Below, piece after piece: positions 11,401-23,039 of a stretch of DNA of 64,000 bases. The notes beneath the pieces are model-generated. The model worked only from the letters and a program-made list of their open reading frames with translations. It was not told where the DNA came from and made no database searches. The stretch comes from Argyresthia goedartella (lineage: Eukaryota; Arthropoda; Insecta; Lepidoptera; Argyresthiidae). Location of the stretch: the NCBI GenBank assembly GCA_949825045.1, contig OX463820.1, forward strand, positions 6,708,501 to 6,772,500, given 5' to 3'. Made by a program: the position numbers and the translations under genes. Position 1 is the stretch's first letter. The number at the start of each line of letters is the position of its first letter.

Positions 11401-14038
11401 ATGCGTACCCTGCGGGAGTTGGCGTCGCGTGACCGTGTGAGCTATCCTAGAGCCGCCGCTATCCTGGAGCAAGATTTGTACGTCGATGACGTCTGCACAG
11501 GGGCAGCCAGTGTAGAGGAAGCTCTGGACCGACGTGACGAGCTCATTCAATTGCTGGAACGAGGCGGCTATGAACTACGTAAGTGGATGTCCAACTCCCC
11601 TGAGTTGATGGCTGGTCTCCCAGATGAGTTTCAACAAGACCCGCACGTTTTTGAGAATCCTGACAACCCTAACATGTTGTCAGTACTTGGAATTCAGTAC
11701 CGGCCCGTCCATGATGAGTTTACCTATCGGGTGGTTTTAGAAACACCGAAGGCATGGACGAAGCGGTCAGTACTGTCAACGATTGCGAGAACGTTCGACC
11801 CGAATGGATGGATTTCTCCAGTCACCTTTGCTCTCAAATGTTTTATGCAAAGGCTATGGGCGGCTCAGTTGACCTGGGACACCCACCTCTCAGGTGATTT
11901 GTTGACTGATTGGACGCGAATGTTCACCTCGCTATCGGACATAAATAATGTATCGCTGCCGAGGAAATTGGTCCCTGCTGGGGATTACAGGGCAACCCTT
12001 CACGGGTTTTGTGATGCCTCTGAACGAGGGTTTGCGGCAGCGGTTTATTTGCGAACCGTCACCTCCACCGGGGAGGTCGACGTGCGTTTGGTTTTGGCAA
12101 AAAGCAAGGTAGCGCCTATTCGGACAAGGATGACGATTCCAAAACTGGAACTGTCCGGGGCTGCTCTTTTGACCAAACTTTTGAATCACACTCTAACAGT
12201 GTTGCGTGGGTCAGTGGTTTTGGAGGATACGGTGTACGCTTGGACGGACAGCCAGATTGTTTTGTGCTGGCTGAAGGCTTCGGTCCATAACTTAGAGGTT
12301 TTTGTTGCGAACCGTGTCTCCCAGATTGTGTCGTCTGAGGTCCCACTGACCTGGAGACATGTACCAGGAGAATTGAACCCGTCTGATTGTGCATCCTGGG
12401 GATGTCGGGCTCCTGAACTCGTTAGACACCATTTGTGGTGGGGACCACCCTGGCTTGCCAAGAGAGAATCGGACTGGCCCCACAGCAATGTAGTAGTATC
12501 TTCGGATCATGGCCCCAGAGCGGCCGTGCATGTTACCCAGAAGGCTGAGGACCCTAACGCCGGGTTTCTGCTGGACCGGTATAGCTCACTTGACAAGTTG
12601 ATAAACGTGTCCACTTGGATTAGGAGATTCGCTCGAAATTGTCGTACTCCTCGCGATCAGCGAACGTTGAACCCTATTCTGACTCCGGCAGAGCGAAACG
12701 AGTCGCTATTGAATTTGGTCCGGTTGGTACAGTCCTCGAAGTTTGGGGCAGAATTGGAGATTATACGAAGTGGACGTTCGAAATTGAAGGGAGCCGTCGC
12801 GCGTCTCAACCCCTTTGTCGACCGGGTTACTTCGGGTAGGAGGAAGATTGCGCAATGCGAATCTGTCGTATTCGGCTCGTCACCCACTTCTGCTCCCCAA
12901 GGGGGGACAGTTAGTTGAATTGCTGGTGACTGATCGTCATATTAAAAACGCGCATGCCGGCTGTAACGCGTTGTTGGCCACGCTCCAGCGGGAGTTTTGG
13001 ATCTTATCTGCCCGCCGTGTCATACGGAACATCGTGTTTCGGTGCATGCCTTGTTATCGACTTAAGGCTGCCACGATGCAACCTCTCATGGGGGACTTGC
13101 CCCCTGATCGTGTGAATGAGGTCAGACCGTTTTCAGGTGTTGGTACGGATTTTGCAGGACCGTTTATGGTGAAGAGTTCACGATTGCGTACCGCTAGGCA
13201 ATACAAGGCGTACCTATGTGTGTTTGTTTGTTTATCCACCAAGGCGGTACATCTCGAGCTCGTTGCTGATCTCTCGACAGAGGCTTTCATTTCTTGTTTG
13301 GATAGGTTTGTTTCTCGAAGGGGACTTCCAACTTTGATCCGCTCTGATAACGGCACTAACTACATCGGTGCGGAACGATACTTACGAGAGATAGTCAACT
13401 TTTTGAATGTAAATAAAGTGGATATTGGAACGGCCCTCTCCCGTCGGGGTATACAGTGGACCTTCAGCCCACCGATTTGCCCCCACTGGGGTGGGATTTT
13501 TGAGGCCGTAGTTAAGTCAGCTAAGACGCACTTGGGGCGTATAGTAGGTCAGACCGCGCTGACTTTTGAAGAGCTCGCGACATTGTTTTGTAAGATCGAG
13601 GCCGTTCTCAATTCGCGACCGTTGTGTCCGCTCAGCTCGGATCCAAATGACCTGGAGGCTCTGACCCCAGGCCATTTCTTGATAGGACAGCCACTTAACG
13701 CGTTGCCCGAGCACCCCTTCGAGGGAGTGAAATTGTATCGGTTGTCAAGGTATCAGATGTTGCAGCAGTTTACTCAGAATTTCTGGAAGCGTTGGTCGCT
13801 CGAGTATCTGCATATCTTACAACAGCGCCTTAAGTGGACTGACAAAACTAGCCCCCCTAGTGTTGGTGACCTCGTTCTGGTTAAGGATGCTAACCTACCG
13901 CCACTACGTTGGCGCAGGGGGCGCATTGTTAACTTGTTCCCTGGCAAGGACGGGACCCCCCGGTCTGCAGAGGTTCTAGTAGGAGGCTCGGTTCTAAAAC
14001 GAGCGGTAGCAACGTTATCTCGGCTGCCCGTAGATTAG
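8437..14038 (+). pseudogene. BEL-1 gag-pol, two in-frame TAG codons and one frameshift
   Basis: From the ATG at 8437 a single frame runs to 12918, interrupted only by TAG at 9460-9462 and TAG at 10150-10152. Near 12818-12830 the homology moves to the +1-shifted frame, which then runs to TAG at 14036-14038. Domains: Gag core with MPTFDGVSGEW (about 8790-8823); CCHC knuckles (9444-9645), the first of which contains the first TAG; aspartic protease with catalytic DSG at 10267-10275; reverse transcriptase with YVDD at 11479-11490; RNase H (CDASERGF near 12010, WTDSQIV near 12240); integrase zinc region near 12940-13060; and the integrase D, D, E at 13148, 13346 and 13502. A DUF5641-like tail ends the protein. 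Reads as a recently inserted copy that would need readthrough or is already disabled. Confidence 0.92.
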
Positions 14039-14070
14039 GGGACAGGTGGGTGCCTGTCCGGGCGGGTGAT
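14039..14070 (+). promoter_or_regulatory. BEL-1 polypurine-rich tract before 3' LTR
   Basis: A G-rich stretch (GGGCGGGTGAT, 14060-14070) lies directly against the 3' LTR, where the plus-strand primer of an LTR element is expected. It is not a perfect purine run. Confidence 0.5.
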
Positions 14071-14616
14071 TGTTCGATTCCAAATCGATATTCGATCGAT
14101 GGTTTCTGAACGGCCATTTTGAATTTGACGTTAGCTGCCAACCTAGCAGTTTTTTGACAACTGACGGACGAAAGCCCTCGCAATGTAAACGCGTTTTGGT
14201 TAGGGTATTGAAATTAAATCGCAGGCCATCTGGAATGTATTCGGGTTTCCCTCAGGATTGTTAATATAGCTGAGTGTGTTATTGTTTCTCGAACCAGATA
14301 AAGTTCGCATTTTCGTGCCCGATTGTTTTTACCACGTAACATAACCTGTGTTGGAACACTGTGCTCATTGAAACTGGCCCGCCAGTCATACCTGGTTGGC
14401 TGAAGAACCTGTCTACCAAGAAGAGCCTAGGGTGCACCCGGGCCTTGCAGAGAGACAGGAGGTTGACGGGACCGAAGCACAGACCAGGTTAGATCGACCC
14501 CAATTAACTTCAGCTCGGTGAACCGCCGACGTTCACACTTCTTGGCAACTGATCGTTACGCTACCTCGTAGCTGATGGGCCCCTACGAGGTCATTAGGTG
14601 CTGAGAAGCCTGAACA
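14071..14616 (+). repeat. BEL-1 3' LTR
   Basis: 546 bp, same boundaries as the 5' LTR and one substitution relative to it (position 14370). Followed by the ATGGT target duplication. Confidence 0.95.
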
Positions 14617-14740
14617 ATGGTCATAATGTTCAATATTCAGATAAGAAATGAGTTTTTACAAAGTAGTTTAACATTATGCTGATCGTAACGTGCGGTTTTT
14701 GGACGCAGTAAAGAGGGTTTATGATACGTGTGTAGATAAA
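14617..14740 (+). mobile_element. foldback repeat, right half displaced by BEL-1
   Basis: Continues the repeat interrupted at 7344: CATAATGTTCAATATTCAGATAAG onward matches the right parts of the copies at 34806-34919 and 35475-35594. Confidence 0.8.
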
Positions 14741-15049
14741 ATCTGTAAGGTGTGTTAGTCTGGTACGTTCAGATGATCTCGTATCTCGTATTCCTTAGGA
14801 AGAACCGAGGATCATTTCAAAAGCGTTTGCGAGAGTATATTTAGAGAATTTGCTCAACATTTTGTGTCTTACTACAATTATGCCACAAAAATTTATCATC
14901 AATTAAAAGATGCCTTGTGATCATGTTACGTCGCTAGAAATGTCTGGAAGCGTGTTTTCGTTTTATCTCACTCGTACGCCAGCAGTGGATATAATAGCTA
15001 CCGTAATACGAAACAATGCTTGTGGCCATAGCTGGGAAAATAAACATGT
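14741..15049. other. intergenic, nothing recognised
   Basis: A+T-rich, no reading frame or known repeat seen. Confidence 0.4.
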
Positions 15050-15205
15050 AGGTTTAGACCTAGCCGCTTTCTAGGTAAACAAAATTCAATTTTAGCTGTA
15101 AGAAATTTCTTTTTAGAAATAATCTCACCTTGCATACCGTCCTTATTATATTTTCTGTTGTGTTTTCTGTGCAATAAAGGATGATCATTATTATTATAAC
15201 TTTTG
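15050..15205 (+). mobile_element. LINE 3' UTR remnant
   Basis: GTAAGAAATTTCTTTTTAGA...GTGCAATAAAGGATGATCATTATTATTAT resembles the trailer of the nested LINE at 37752-38245 (GAAGAAATCTCTTTTTAGAGACAAG). It ends with an AATAAA and an ATT-type tail. Only the 3' end is present. Confidence 0.55.
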
Positions 15206-15639
15206 TAATATGGTGCTATTTCGGTGGTGACTAGTGCCTTATAAGAAAATCCTGAAAGAAAGATTATTTTTTCCCAAAATTTGATCACAAGTCACTGTAT
15301 TTTAGGACTTTGTTGGCAAACCCTAGTAGGTACCTACTTACAAAGATTGCGTGGTTTAAGGTGAGGTTAAGCTGAGTCAAACCCACACGATTCTCATTTA
15401 ATTTAGCCCTTCGAATACTCATGCTATTTGATTTCATCTGTTATTTAATCGCACGATTTCACTAATGGTTATTTTGACTTTGTCCTTCTAAAGTCAATAA
15501 CCTCTTTTTCAAAGACTTTATTTTAACAAACCCAAAGCCCGAAGCTCGATTTCGTATCTCTAGACATATCTTATCTCTAGAAATATCTTATCTCTTCCTT
15601 TCAAATTCAAATTCCAACGGGTGGTATATAATTCCACAC

Positions 15640-15800
15640 CAAAAAAAATGCTTTAAATATTTTATATGTACTCAAATTTTATGTTAATTTTGCTCTTACA
15701 TGTCAACCTAACACGAAGAATAAAGGGGGCTTCGCTTCTTACCCTGATCCACCACTTTGCCCTGATATTTGAGGTGCAAATCAGTATTTTTGATTTGCAA
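15640..15800 (+). repeat. dispersed repeat with ACATGTCAACCTAACACGAAG core
   Basis: Shares ACATGTCAACCTAACACGAAG, AAAGGGGGCTTCGCTTC and CCCTGATATTT blocks with 18830-18975 and 19160-19300 (opposite strand). The core also appears in diverged form inside the MITEs at 23346-23732 and 49604-49983, so these probably belong to one superfamily of non-autonomous elements. Confidence 0.65.
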
Positions 15801-16815
15801 TTAAAATTTTCCCATTTACAACTGCTTTAAATGGAAGTAATCGCGTCCTCATTGGTCAACGAACAATTCAAAGTTGGCGAATAGCTTTCAAAATATCTAT
15901 TTGAAAGCTATCGGGATTGATTTCACAGATAGCCTCTTTGTATATTTCTGATCAAGACAAATATTCCTGTTCTGTTTGGTTGATTTTTCAATTTGATATA
16001 AGAAATACCTACAGAATAGAGCTGCAGATCTTCATGGATGGAGATATACTGCCTGTTCTACGCTTCTTCACCAGACTAGCTCGATGGAACAATGTCAAAG
16101 TATTTTCAGAACTACACGCGCTTACATAAGGTATTGGTACATTGGTCTGCACTGGGATTTCACTTTCACTTCTCTTCCCACAGTGGCCCAATGTAGAGAA
16201 GAGGAAAAAATGACATTTGCTAAGTATATGTAAATATCTGCAGTTATAAAAAAACGAACGTGCTATTATCATTTTTTCTAGAATTTCCTGCCAAGGAGTC
16301 AATAATTATTGTCGGATACATATATACCCTAATTATATTGAGGGGGAATCAATTTAATAGCGTTCTATTTGGGGTAATATTCTGTCTAGATCTTCCCCGT
16401 AATGCCTCGCCTAGGTCGTTAAGTAGCCGTTTTTAGGGTTCTGTATTTAAAGGTTTTATCTGATCATTTTACATCGATAGGGACTCTTAGTGATCGACAA
16501 AGACACTACCAACACTTATCTATAGAAAAAAAGTTTTGTCTTCCCGAGTGCCATCCCAACCTGACGCGAACTAAACATATGTTTGTAGTAAACACTAAAT
16601 TCCATTTGTATTCATTAGTGTGGATGGCTAGTATTGTATCTGGTACAGAACCCTCAGCAAATGAGTATACGACTCGAACTTGATTGTCTTTTTAATATTT
16701 CCGGGGCCTATACCACTTCCTACACTTGACCCCTATGGAGTCTTTGAACAGTTGACCTGAGGGTTCAGTACCTTATTTAGGACAGTGACGTCATTTTTGT
16801 TGGACGTCGACAATA
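15801..16815. other. intergenic, nothing recognised
   Basis: No gene seen. Short reading frames here lack homologues I know. Confidence 0.4.
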
Positions 16816-16817
16816 CA

Positions 16818-17035
16818 GGATGTTTGGTAGATCGATGCAAAGCCTTAAAACGAAGATAGTATGTACAGACCGTTTAGGCTAAATTTGTGTTAGTCCAAGT
16901 CTTCTCGATTCGTTTTTATCGATGTTTTATTGTTTTTGAGGAAGGAATCAGAGAATAATTTTTTTTTTTTTCAATAATTTCTAATTAAGTTCTAACAAAA
17001 CTTGTTTTAGGCATCTGCGAATTGGCACATGGTTT
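16818..17035 (+). repeat. inverted-repeat family, left copy
   Basis: Begins CAGGATGTTTGGTAGATCGATGCAAAG and ends with GGCATCTGCGAATTGG. The copy at 18345-18610 carries the same landmarks (GATCGATGCAAAGCCTTAAAA, TTGTGTTAG, AGGCATCTGCGA) in inverse orientation. See the paired finding. Confidence 0.65.
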
Positions 17036-17084
17036 TAGGGACCTTTGAAGCGCTAGAAAATATAAGACGACTATTATGGCTTTC

Positions 17085-17255
17085 CCTACCATGCGAGAGG
17101 GTTCGATCCCTGGTTGAAGGTTAAATGTGTCTTGTCTTTGATGTGTATATGTGTGTGAAGTCGCTGTATCTAGTTACCACGACACAGGGTATCCTAGTGT
17201 GGGACCAGAAGCAATGTATGTGCCTGTGTGTAAATGTTTATGTTTATTGAGGTTT
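17085..17255 (+). mobile_element. truncated tRNA-derived SINE
   Basis: Contains an intact Pol III B box GGTTCGATCCC at 17100-17110. A body with ACGACACAGGGTATCCTAGT follows, similar to the body of the SINE at 6321. The A-box half is unclear or missing. Confidence 0.65.
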
Positions 17256-17618
17256 TTGCTTGCTAACTTTTTTTAAAAGATGCTTGGCTATTGTTATATC
17301 TGAAAATATATAATTAACAACGGCATCTCGTAAATAATTGAAATTAGGACCTCTGAACCAAATTGAGGGAGAAAAATTCCACCTTTAAATTTTTTCTTCA
17401 AGTTGGTGGCGCACATGGGATGCGCAAATGGATAAAAAGTGCCGAAAGTTATGTTAACGGTGTTTACGTTACATTTTAGGACATTGTATATAATATTACG
17501 TACTTGGTTACAATTAATTTTTTGTTTGTTTGATGGCCTTTTATCGATGTATATAACTTTCAAAGTGCTCCACCAAAAAGGTAGTTTTTTTCCCGTCACT
17601 TTCGTTCGGAGGTCCGTT

Positions 17619-18262
17619 TAGGGTTTCGTACCCGAAGGGTGCCAAACGGGACCCTATTACTAAGCCTCCGCTGTCTGTCCGTCCGTCCGTCTGTCCATCT
17701 GTCACCCACCGGGCTCTACCAGATCAACCGAAATAGGTAGAGAACTGAAATTTTAACAGAGAGTGTCTTGCTATTGCCGTTATAACAACAAATAATGAAA
17801 GATATCGGTTTTTAAGAATTAAAAGAAGTACCTATTCAAGAAATTATTGGTATGACCATTTTCTTAGCCATTTTGTTTTATTCGTTTATCGGTGAAAACT
17901 GGACTCTCCCGATATTATCGGAAAAGATATTTAATTGAAGGTATTGAATTTTGTGCTTAGTTATTTGTCATTATACGATAAATAATTGCCCATTCGAATT
18001 ATAATAAATAATATATTTCTTTATCATATTTGATTTTATTTCTGTAAATAATTTACTAAATTTCTATACACACATCCGGTTTCAATGTGCAAAGAATTTT
18101 GCTGTACATAGTTCGATACTTAGGTACTACACACAAAAAACTAAATTATAAAGGTATACTCGTACAAAAGACTGTCATTTTACGTTTCCCGCATACGATG
18201 GTACGGAACCCTTCGTGTGCGGGTCCGACGTCCCACTCGCACTTGACCGGTTTTTGAGTTTG
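17619..18262 (+). repeat. dispersed GGGTTCCGTACCC repeat, longest uninterrupted copy
   Basis: Starts AGGGTTTCGTACCCGAAGG, contains a CCGTCCGTCCGTCTGTCC stretch and the CGGTGAAAACTGGACTCTCC block, and ends CACTTGACCGGTTTTTG. Other copies or pieces: 54083-54440, 57064-57684 plus 58305-58356, 62678-62850, and in reverse 5346-5402 and 63630-63722. Such sequences are very abundant in Lepidoptera; no coding capacity is seen. Confidence 0.8.
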
Positions 18263-18344
18263 TCCACAAAAACCGCCTGCCTTTTTTATTACAGTCAAAA
18301 AGCTTGCATAAAAGCAGAGGAAATTTTCTACCACTTCAAAGATA

Positions 18345-18610
18345 TGTAAAACCGTGTCTCAAGTCGCAGATGCCTAGAATAAGTTTTAATAGTTTACTTA
18401 ATCAGTGCTGGAATAGAAATTACTGAAAAAGGACAGTGATTGTTCAAAATCGCATCTATTCTATAAATTCTGGGTTTTTTGTCAAAAAAATAAACGTCCA
18501 TTAAAATGAAACGGTAAGACTTCGGCTAACACAAGTTTGGTTTAAATGATTCTAAATGTTCTTAACCATCTTCATTTTAAGGCTTTGCATCGATCTAAGA
18601 AAATCCTTTA
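18345..18610 (-). repeat. inverted-repeat family, right copy
   Basis: Reverse-complement relative of 16818-17035 (GATCGATGCAAAGCC near its right end, GGCATCTGCGAC near its left end), moderately diverged. Confidence 0.65.
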
Positions 18611-18829
18611 TTCCTTAAAACAATGAAATGAGTTGAGTTCCTTGAATAAAAATTTTCGTATGTTATCTCACGACACAAAAAATAAAAAAGGGATTGTTTC
18701 GCTTAATAAAGGAAAGGGAGATACATAAAATTATAATAATAGATAGTTTAAAACGGGGAAAAATTTAAATGACCACCAAAATATTTTTTTCCTATCCAAA
18801 ATGGGTAATTATCACCAAAAGTTGCAGCA

Positions 18830-18975
18830 AATATCAGGGCAAAATACTGCGGTAGCTTAGGTGAAGGGTAAACGAAGCGAAGCCCCCTTTATCCTTCGTG
18901 TTAGGTTGAACATGTAAGAACAACAAAAACTACTTAAAACATAAAATTAAGTACACAAAACATAAAAAGAAGTTT
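18830..18975 (-). repeat. dispersed repeat with GAAGCCCCCTTTA core
   Basis: Carries AATATCAGGGCAAAATAC, GAAGCGAAGCCCCCTTTA and CGTGTTAGGTTGAACATG, the reverse complement of the blocks at 15640-15800. Confidence 0.6.
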
Positions 18976-19159
18976 GGTGAAGAAGAATCATTTATCCAAA
19001 CACAATTTGGTGATCATTTACTAATTAATTAAATGCCAACGTTTAACAAGTCACTAGCGTTTTGATTTAAATAAAGCATCGTCGAAAACGTTTAACAATC
19101 TGTCTTACCGAAAACCGGCCTGTTGGAAAACAAGATGGCGTCACGACAACAGCTGATTT

Positions 19160-19300
19160 GCACAACTTATATCAGGGCTTAGGGGGTAGCTTAGGTAAAG
19201 GGTAAATGGCGTCAGTGAATCGAAGCCCCCTTTATACTTCGTGTTAGGTTTACATTTAAGAACAACAATAAATACTTAAACATAAACTTAAGTACACAAA
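19160..19300 (-). repeat. dispersed repeat with GAAGCCCCCTTTA core, second minus copy
   Basis: Repeats the TATCAGGGC ... GAAGCCCCCTTTATACTTCG ... AACATAAACTTAAGTACAC order seen at 18830-18975, so the two copies lie in direct orientation about 330 bp apart. Confidence 0.6.
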
Positions 19301-22300
19301 ACATAAAAAGAAGTTAGGTGATCATTTATCCAAACTCAATTTGGTGGTGGTTCACTAATACTAGCAGTCTTTTTAATTGGTAGTAAAATAGGTGCGTTTT
19401 TGATGATCGTTTAAACATAAGCCGTTTAAAACCTTTCATTTGTCAAGGCATGTTGCGACGACGTATGCATGCTACGATGATACTTGCTACGGTCGTTTCG
19501 TAACGCTTTGCACTCGTAGCTCGAAGCGTAGCAGTATGATAACCCTTAAATGTGCGTAGTAGTGCAGACAATAAAACAGATATCATAAAATACAAGCTGC
19601 TTAACAAAATTAAAATAAATACTAAATATAAAAACTTGCTCAACCCAAGCACATATGAATAATAAAATACTGCGAACCCAATAACCTCAATATCGATCGA
19701 ACTCGTCTTTAACGGGTCAAAATAATAATTATGCAGACGATTGCCCGATAATGATCTCAAGGGATTGTATATTGTTCCCTACGACCCCTATTATGTCCGC
19801 TTACGTGATGCCGTGGGTTCTCTTTAGCTCATATCCATCATTATGTAGTTTATTGCGCCTGCACTGTTTTGAAATTTCTCAAATTCGTTCTTAGCGCAAG
19901 GCTAGTCAAACGATAGGCATTTACACATGCACATATGTATATAGCGTTAGACGTTTTCCCAATGGGGTAGCAGAGGCCCAGTTGCGGCTTGACAGCGAGT
20001 TCAATACTCTATTTGGCGTGACAAAATCAACAGAGTCCCCAGTCAATCTTAATTAGATAGGGTTCTTTGTTCTGCCACACAATGGCCGACTTAGGAGTTT
20101 CATGTTTAATTATTATTCATTTATTTCACCCTTATCGACGACGTTTGATGACAGTTATTTTTAACTAAGTAATAATAAAAATTACCCGCTGCATAATGTA
20201 CAGATGTAGGTCGGTAAGACGAATGGGTTTTCGAAGGCGATTCATTTTCTAGATTACTCACTTTATGGTGTTTTTCAACATCTCATGTTGACGGCTTTTG
20301 CCTTATCTGGGCAATTTATTACTGCCTTGACTTTACTGGTCACGGGTTCGCGATAGTTAAACAAATTTGTTTGATAATTTCGCTAATGTAAAAATCATCG
20401 ATCAAAAAGCATTCACATAAGTAGGGTCATTGTAATTGACCGAACGAGCGAAGCGTCCAGTTTCGAGATTGGCCAAAAAATGCCTTTGGACGTCTGTCTA
20501 TTCTCGCCTAGAGGTCGCATTTTTAACCGATTTTGACGAAAATTGATACACGAGTCCCTTAATTTATTTATTTTTTTAGTTGATCGCGATTTTTGATTGG
20601 GGAAAATAGGGGAAAAAGGCGGGAAGTTTTCTGTAGCGTTATTTATCGAATTTTAGAGGTGTACTAAGGACTCCATTCTACATAAGATATTATGAAAAAA
20701 AGACTGGAGGAGGCAGCACTTCTGGGTATTTTGAACCCCCCTGTAAATATATTGTATTTACACTGAGACTTATAGGCCACAATTCAAATAGGCATATTGC
20801 CAAAATTCAGTCAATTTTAACCAATACATTGGAAATGACAGCAGTCCAAATTTCCGTGATTTTGTCACTGACTCATCAATCATCGATCTAATGTATTGTA
20901 TTTATAATTTATTTCTATCAAACCTTCAAGCTTGAAATTTCATACAAGCGAGGTCAACAATTTTGTATAAGCGAGGGAAACTCTTCGTAGTTTCTACTAT
21001 GACTAAACACGTGGATAATTTACCAGGAATACATAGAGCACATAGCATCACACCTTTTTCTGGCCTGCCAGGTCCTTATCTTTAAAAGGCTTGTTATAAT
21101 TTAAATTAGGTAATCGTAGTCTTGACTGAAATTTTGCGTAGCTAGACCGTGATAGAGGGACGTGGAAACGACGAGTGTGCTCAAGCGAAGGGCTAAGGAA
21201 ATCAGCTCAGGACAATCAAGCAAAGGTTAAAAAAGTGTATAACAGTTATATTCATTAAAAAAAGATACCCAAGACATTTTTTCTTTTACAGATAAGCTAA
21301 GTATAAGATACGGCATAAGTAAATGATGATAGTACTTAAATGATAGTACTTAAAATTTTTTTACTAACATACGAATTGCGATGCAAAATCATTCGAAAAT
21401 GCTCCAAAATAATTAAAAACACCACAAAACATTATTGTGTCCACATTTCGCGCCTTATCTGCAAGTCACATTGCGCTGGCTCGCTGCATGCATATTTACT
21501 TGCGGGTGGTGCATTGCCCCTTAGCCTTATGCAGTTCCTTCACACTCCCCTGCACTTACATTCTCAAGAGGCTTAATAAAGTCGTAAATTATAATTGAAA
21601 CGTTCCTTGAAAAGGTTTGTGACACCTGGTTAAGACATATGTAGAGTTTATTAGGGCAGTTGTATTAATTTAGCATATCTAACTTCTGTGTACCAGAGTT
21701 TAGATTTTTATGTCATAGCATGAAGTATGAAGTTAGTTAATATTTATTCGAACAAAAGTTTTAATTGCTCACAAATGGATGAATGAATGGATGTAGTTTT
21801 ATCGCCACTAATAATTGCAATAATAAATCAGTAAAAATCACCTACCTTGCAGCTTGCTATGTGTATGGTAAAGTTAACTTATTCAATTGCGTAGTCACGT
21901 GACCTCGCCAGAAGACCCGTGTTTGCTATCGCGGCTATAAACCTCCTCTGTCGTGCCGCTCAACCGAGCAAAGCAAAGAAAATAAATAGAATAATTTTGC
22001 TAACTACAACAATAATTACTGATTTATACAGAAAACTCAATTTGGTGTGCAATTAGTTGGCGGGTTGTTCGAGTTCTTATTACGGTAACAAATTCGTTAA
22101 ATAACAATCAGCATGCAAATGTTTGGGCGATGGCGGAGGCGGCGGGGCGGCGGCGGGGCGGCAGCGGGGCAGAGGAGATGGCGGCGGTGCGTGGCGCTTA
22201 TCCTGCGACCCACATCTGCGGCAAGGCCCCGCGACCTCGTCTCAGACCACACGACATTCCGAACATGACGGAAAAAAACTAATTGCGTAACATAACGTGC

Positions 22301-22532
22301 TCCCACTAAAAGGTTGGGTTAGATAATTGGCTATTTGGGGGTTAACTTCCTGATTTGTTTTGGCGGAGATTGGACGTGATTGCCAACTACACAACACGAA
22401 GGCGTTAATGGAATTCTTCTATGATAACACGTTCCTCTTATCGCTTTTCTAAAATTTCGCAACGTTGAGCAACTTTACCACAGGGAACAGAATCGTTCAA
22501 GATCTCTATACACATACGACGTTACAACTCAC
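19301..22532. other. repeat-rich intergenic or intronic DNA, no gene recognised
   Basis: This is downstream of the doublecortin exon and is probably part of its first intron. 20430-20650 carries a dispersed repeat (GACCGAACGAGCGAAGCG...) that reappears in reverse at about 27340-27475. 22125-22210 is a (GGC)n-like GC-rich patch. No second exon of the doublecortin gene could be identified. Confidence 0.5.
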
Positions 22533-23039
22533 CTTGAACGTCTTATAAGACGAGACGACATACGAAGCTCCATCTTCCAGTTCTTCCAGCCGGTACTTCC
22601 TATCACCGTCCATGCCAAACACGAATCTCGCGCCGCGCGGCAACTCCAGTCTTTCCGACAGCCGGTCCAGCAGCGCATCCATGGACGCCAGGTCTCTCCC
22701 CGGCTTGAATCTAAACTCGACTCCAGGGTGGAAGGGATCCCCATTGCGGTAGAATGTTACACGTCGTGCTTTCCAGTAGTTAAGGTTGGCGTATCGACTG
22801 GCCGGCTCGGTTCGGACCGGGCGGGCGGTCGCTTCGGAGCCTTCGGAAGCGTCGTCGGGTCTCTGCGGCGGCGTGCCGGGTCTTGAGGGTCGCCAGCCGG
22901 GTTCTTGCTCGTCGTCGGAGGGCGGCGTCACGGCCGGCTCGGGCTGCGGCGGGGGCTCGGCCGCCGGCGCGGTCTCCGGCGCCGCCTGTGGACGGGGCCT
23001 CACGTGAGTGCGGGTGCGAGAGGCCTGCCGACGCGACAT
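22533..23039 (-). CDS. doublecortin-domain protein, first coding exon (possibly DCX-EMAP)
   Basis: The ATG at 23037-23039 opens a 169-codon exon that ends at 22533 with AAG, followed by a consensus donor GTGAGT. Residues 1-85 are basic, then proline- and acid-rich and likely disordered. Residues 90-169 form a doublecortin domain: [15 protein letters not shown], then a helix [26 protein letters not shown] and [14 protein letters not shown]. Doublecortin domains bind microtubules, so the product probably acts on the cytoskeleton. The [16 protein letters not shown] start resembles, as far as I recall, the insect doublecortin-EMAP protein (DCX-EMAP) more than doublecortin-like kinase; the domain is certain, the gene name is not. 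GC content is far above the surroundings, as often in first exons. An upstream in-frame GTG at 23084 is not needed. Remaining exons must lie at lower coordinates and are not seen in this window. Confidence 0.85.

Larger units (their letters stand above)
7345..14616 (+). mobile_element. BEL-1: complete BEL/Pao LTR retrotransposon
   Basis: The 7272-bp element is bounded by direct LTRs (7345-7890 and 14071-14616), each starting TGTTC and ending GAACA, and by a 5-bp target duplication ATGGT at 7340-7344 and 14617-14621. Internal order: leader with primer site, Gag with DUF1759-like core and zinc knuckles, aspartic protease, reverse transcriptase, RNase H, integrase, DUF5641-like C-terminus. No envelope frame is seen between pol and the 3' LTR. 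The LTRs differ at a single position by eye, so insertion is recent, although the coding frame has three lesions. Confidence 0.95.

Noticed and set aside
19443..19760. Hydrophobic 105-codon minus-strand frame as a membrane protein
   Set aside because: No recognised homologue, and the N-terminal and C-terminal parts overlap A+T-rich and repeat sequence.
22097..22306. GC-rich minus-strand frame with a PPPP run
   Set aside because: Composition of a (GGC)n patch explains it; no domain and no splice context.
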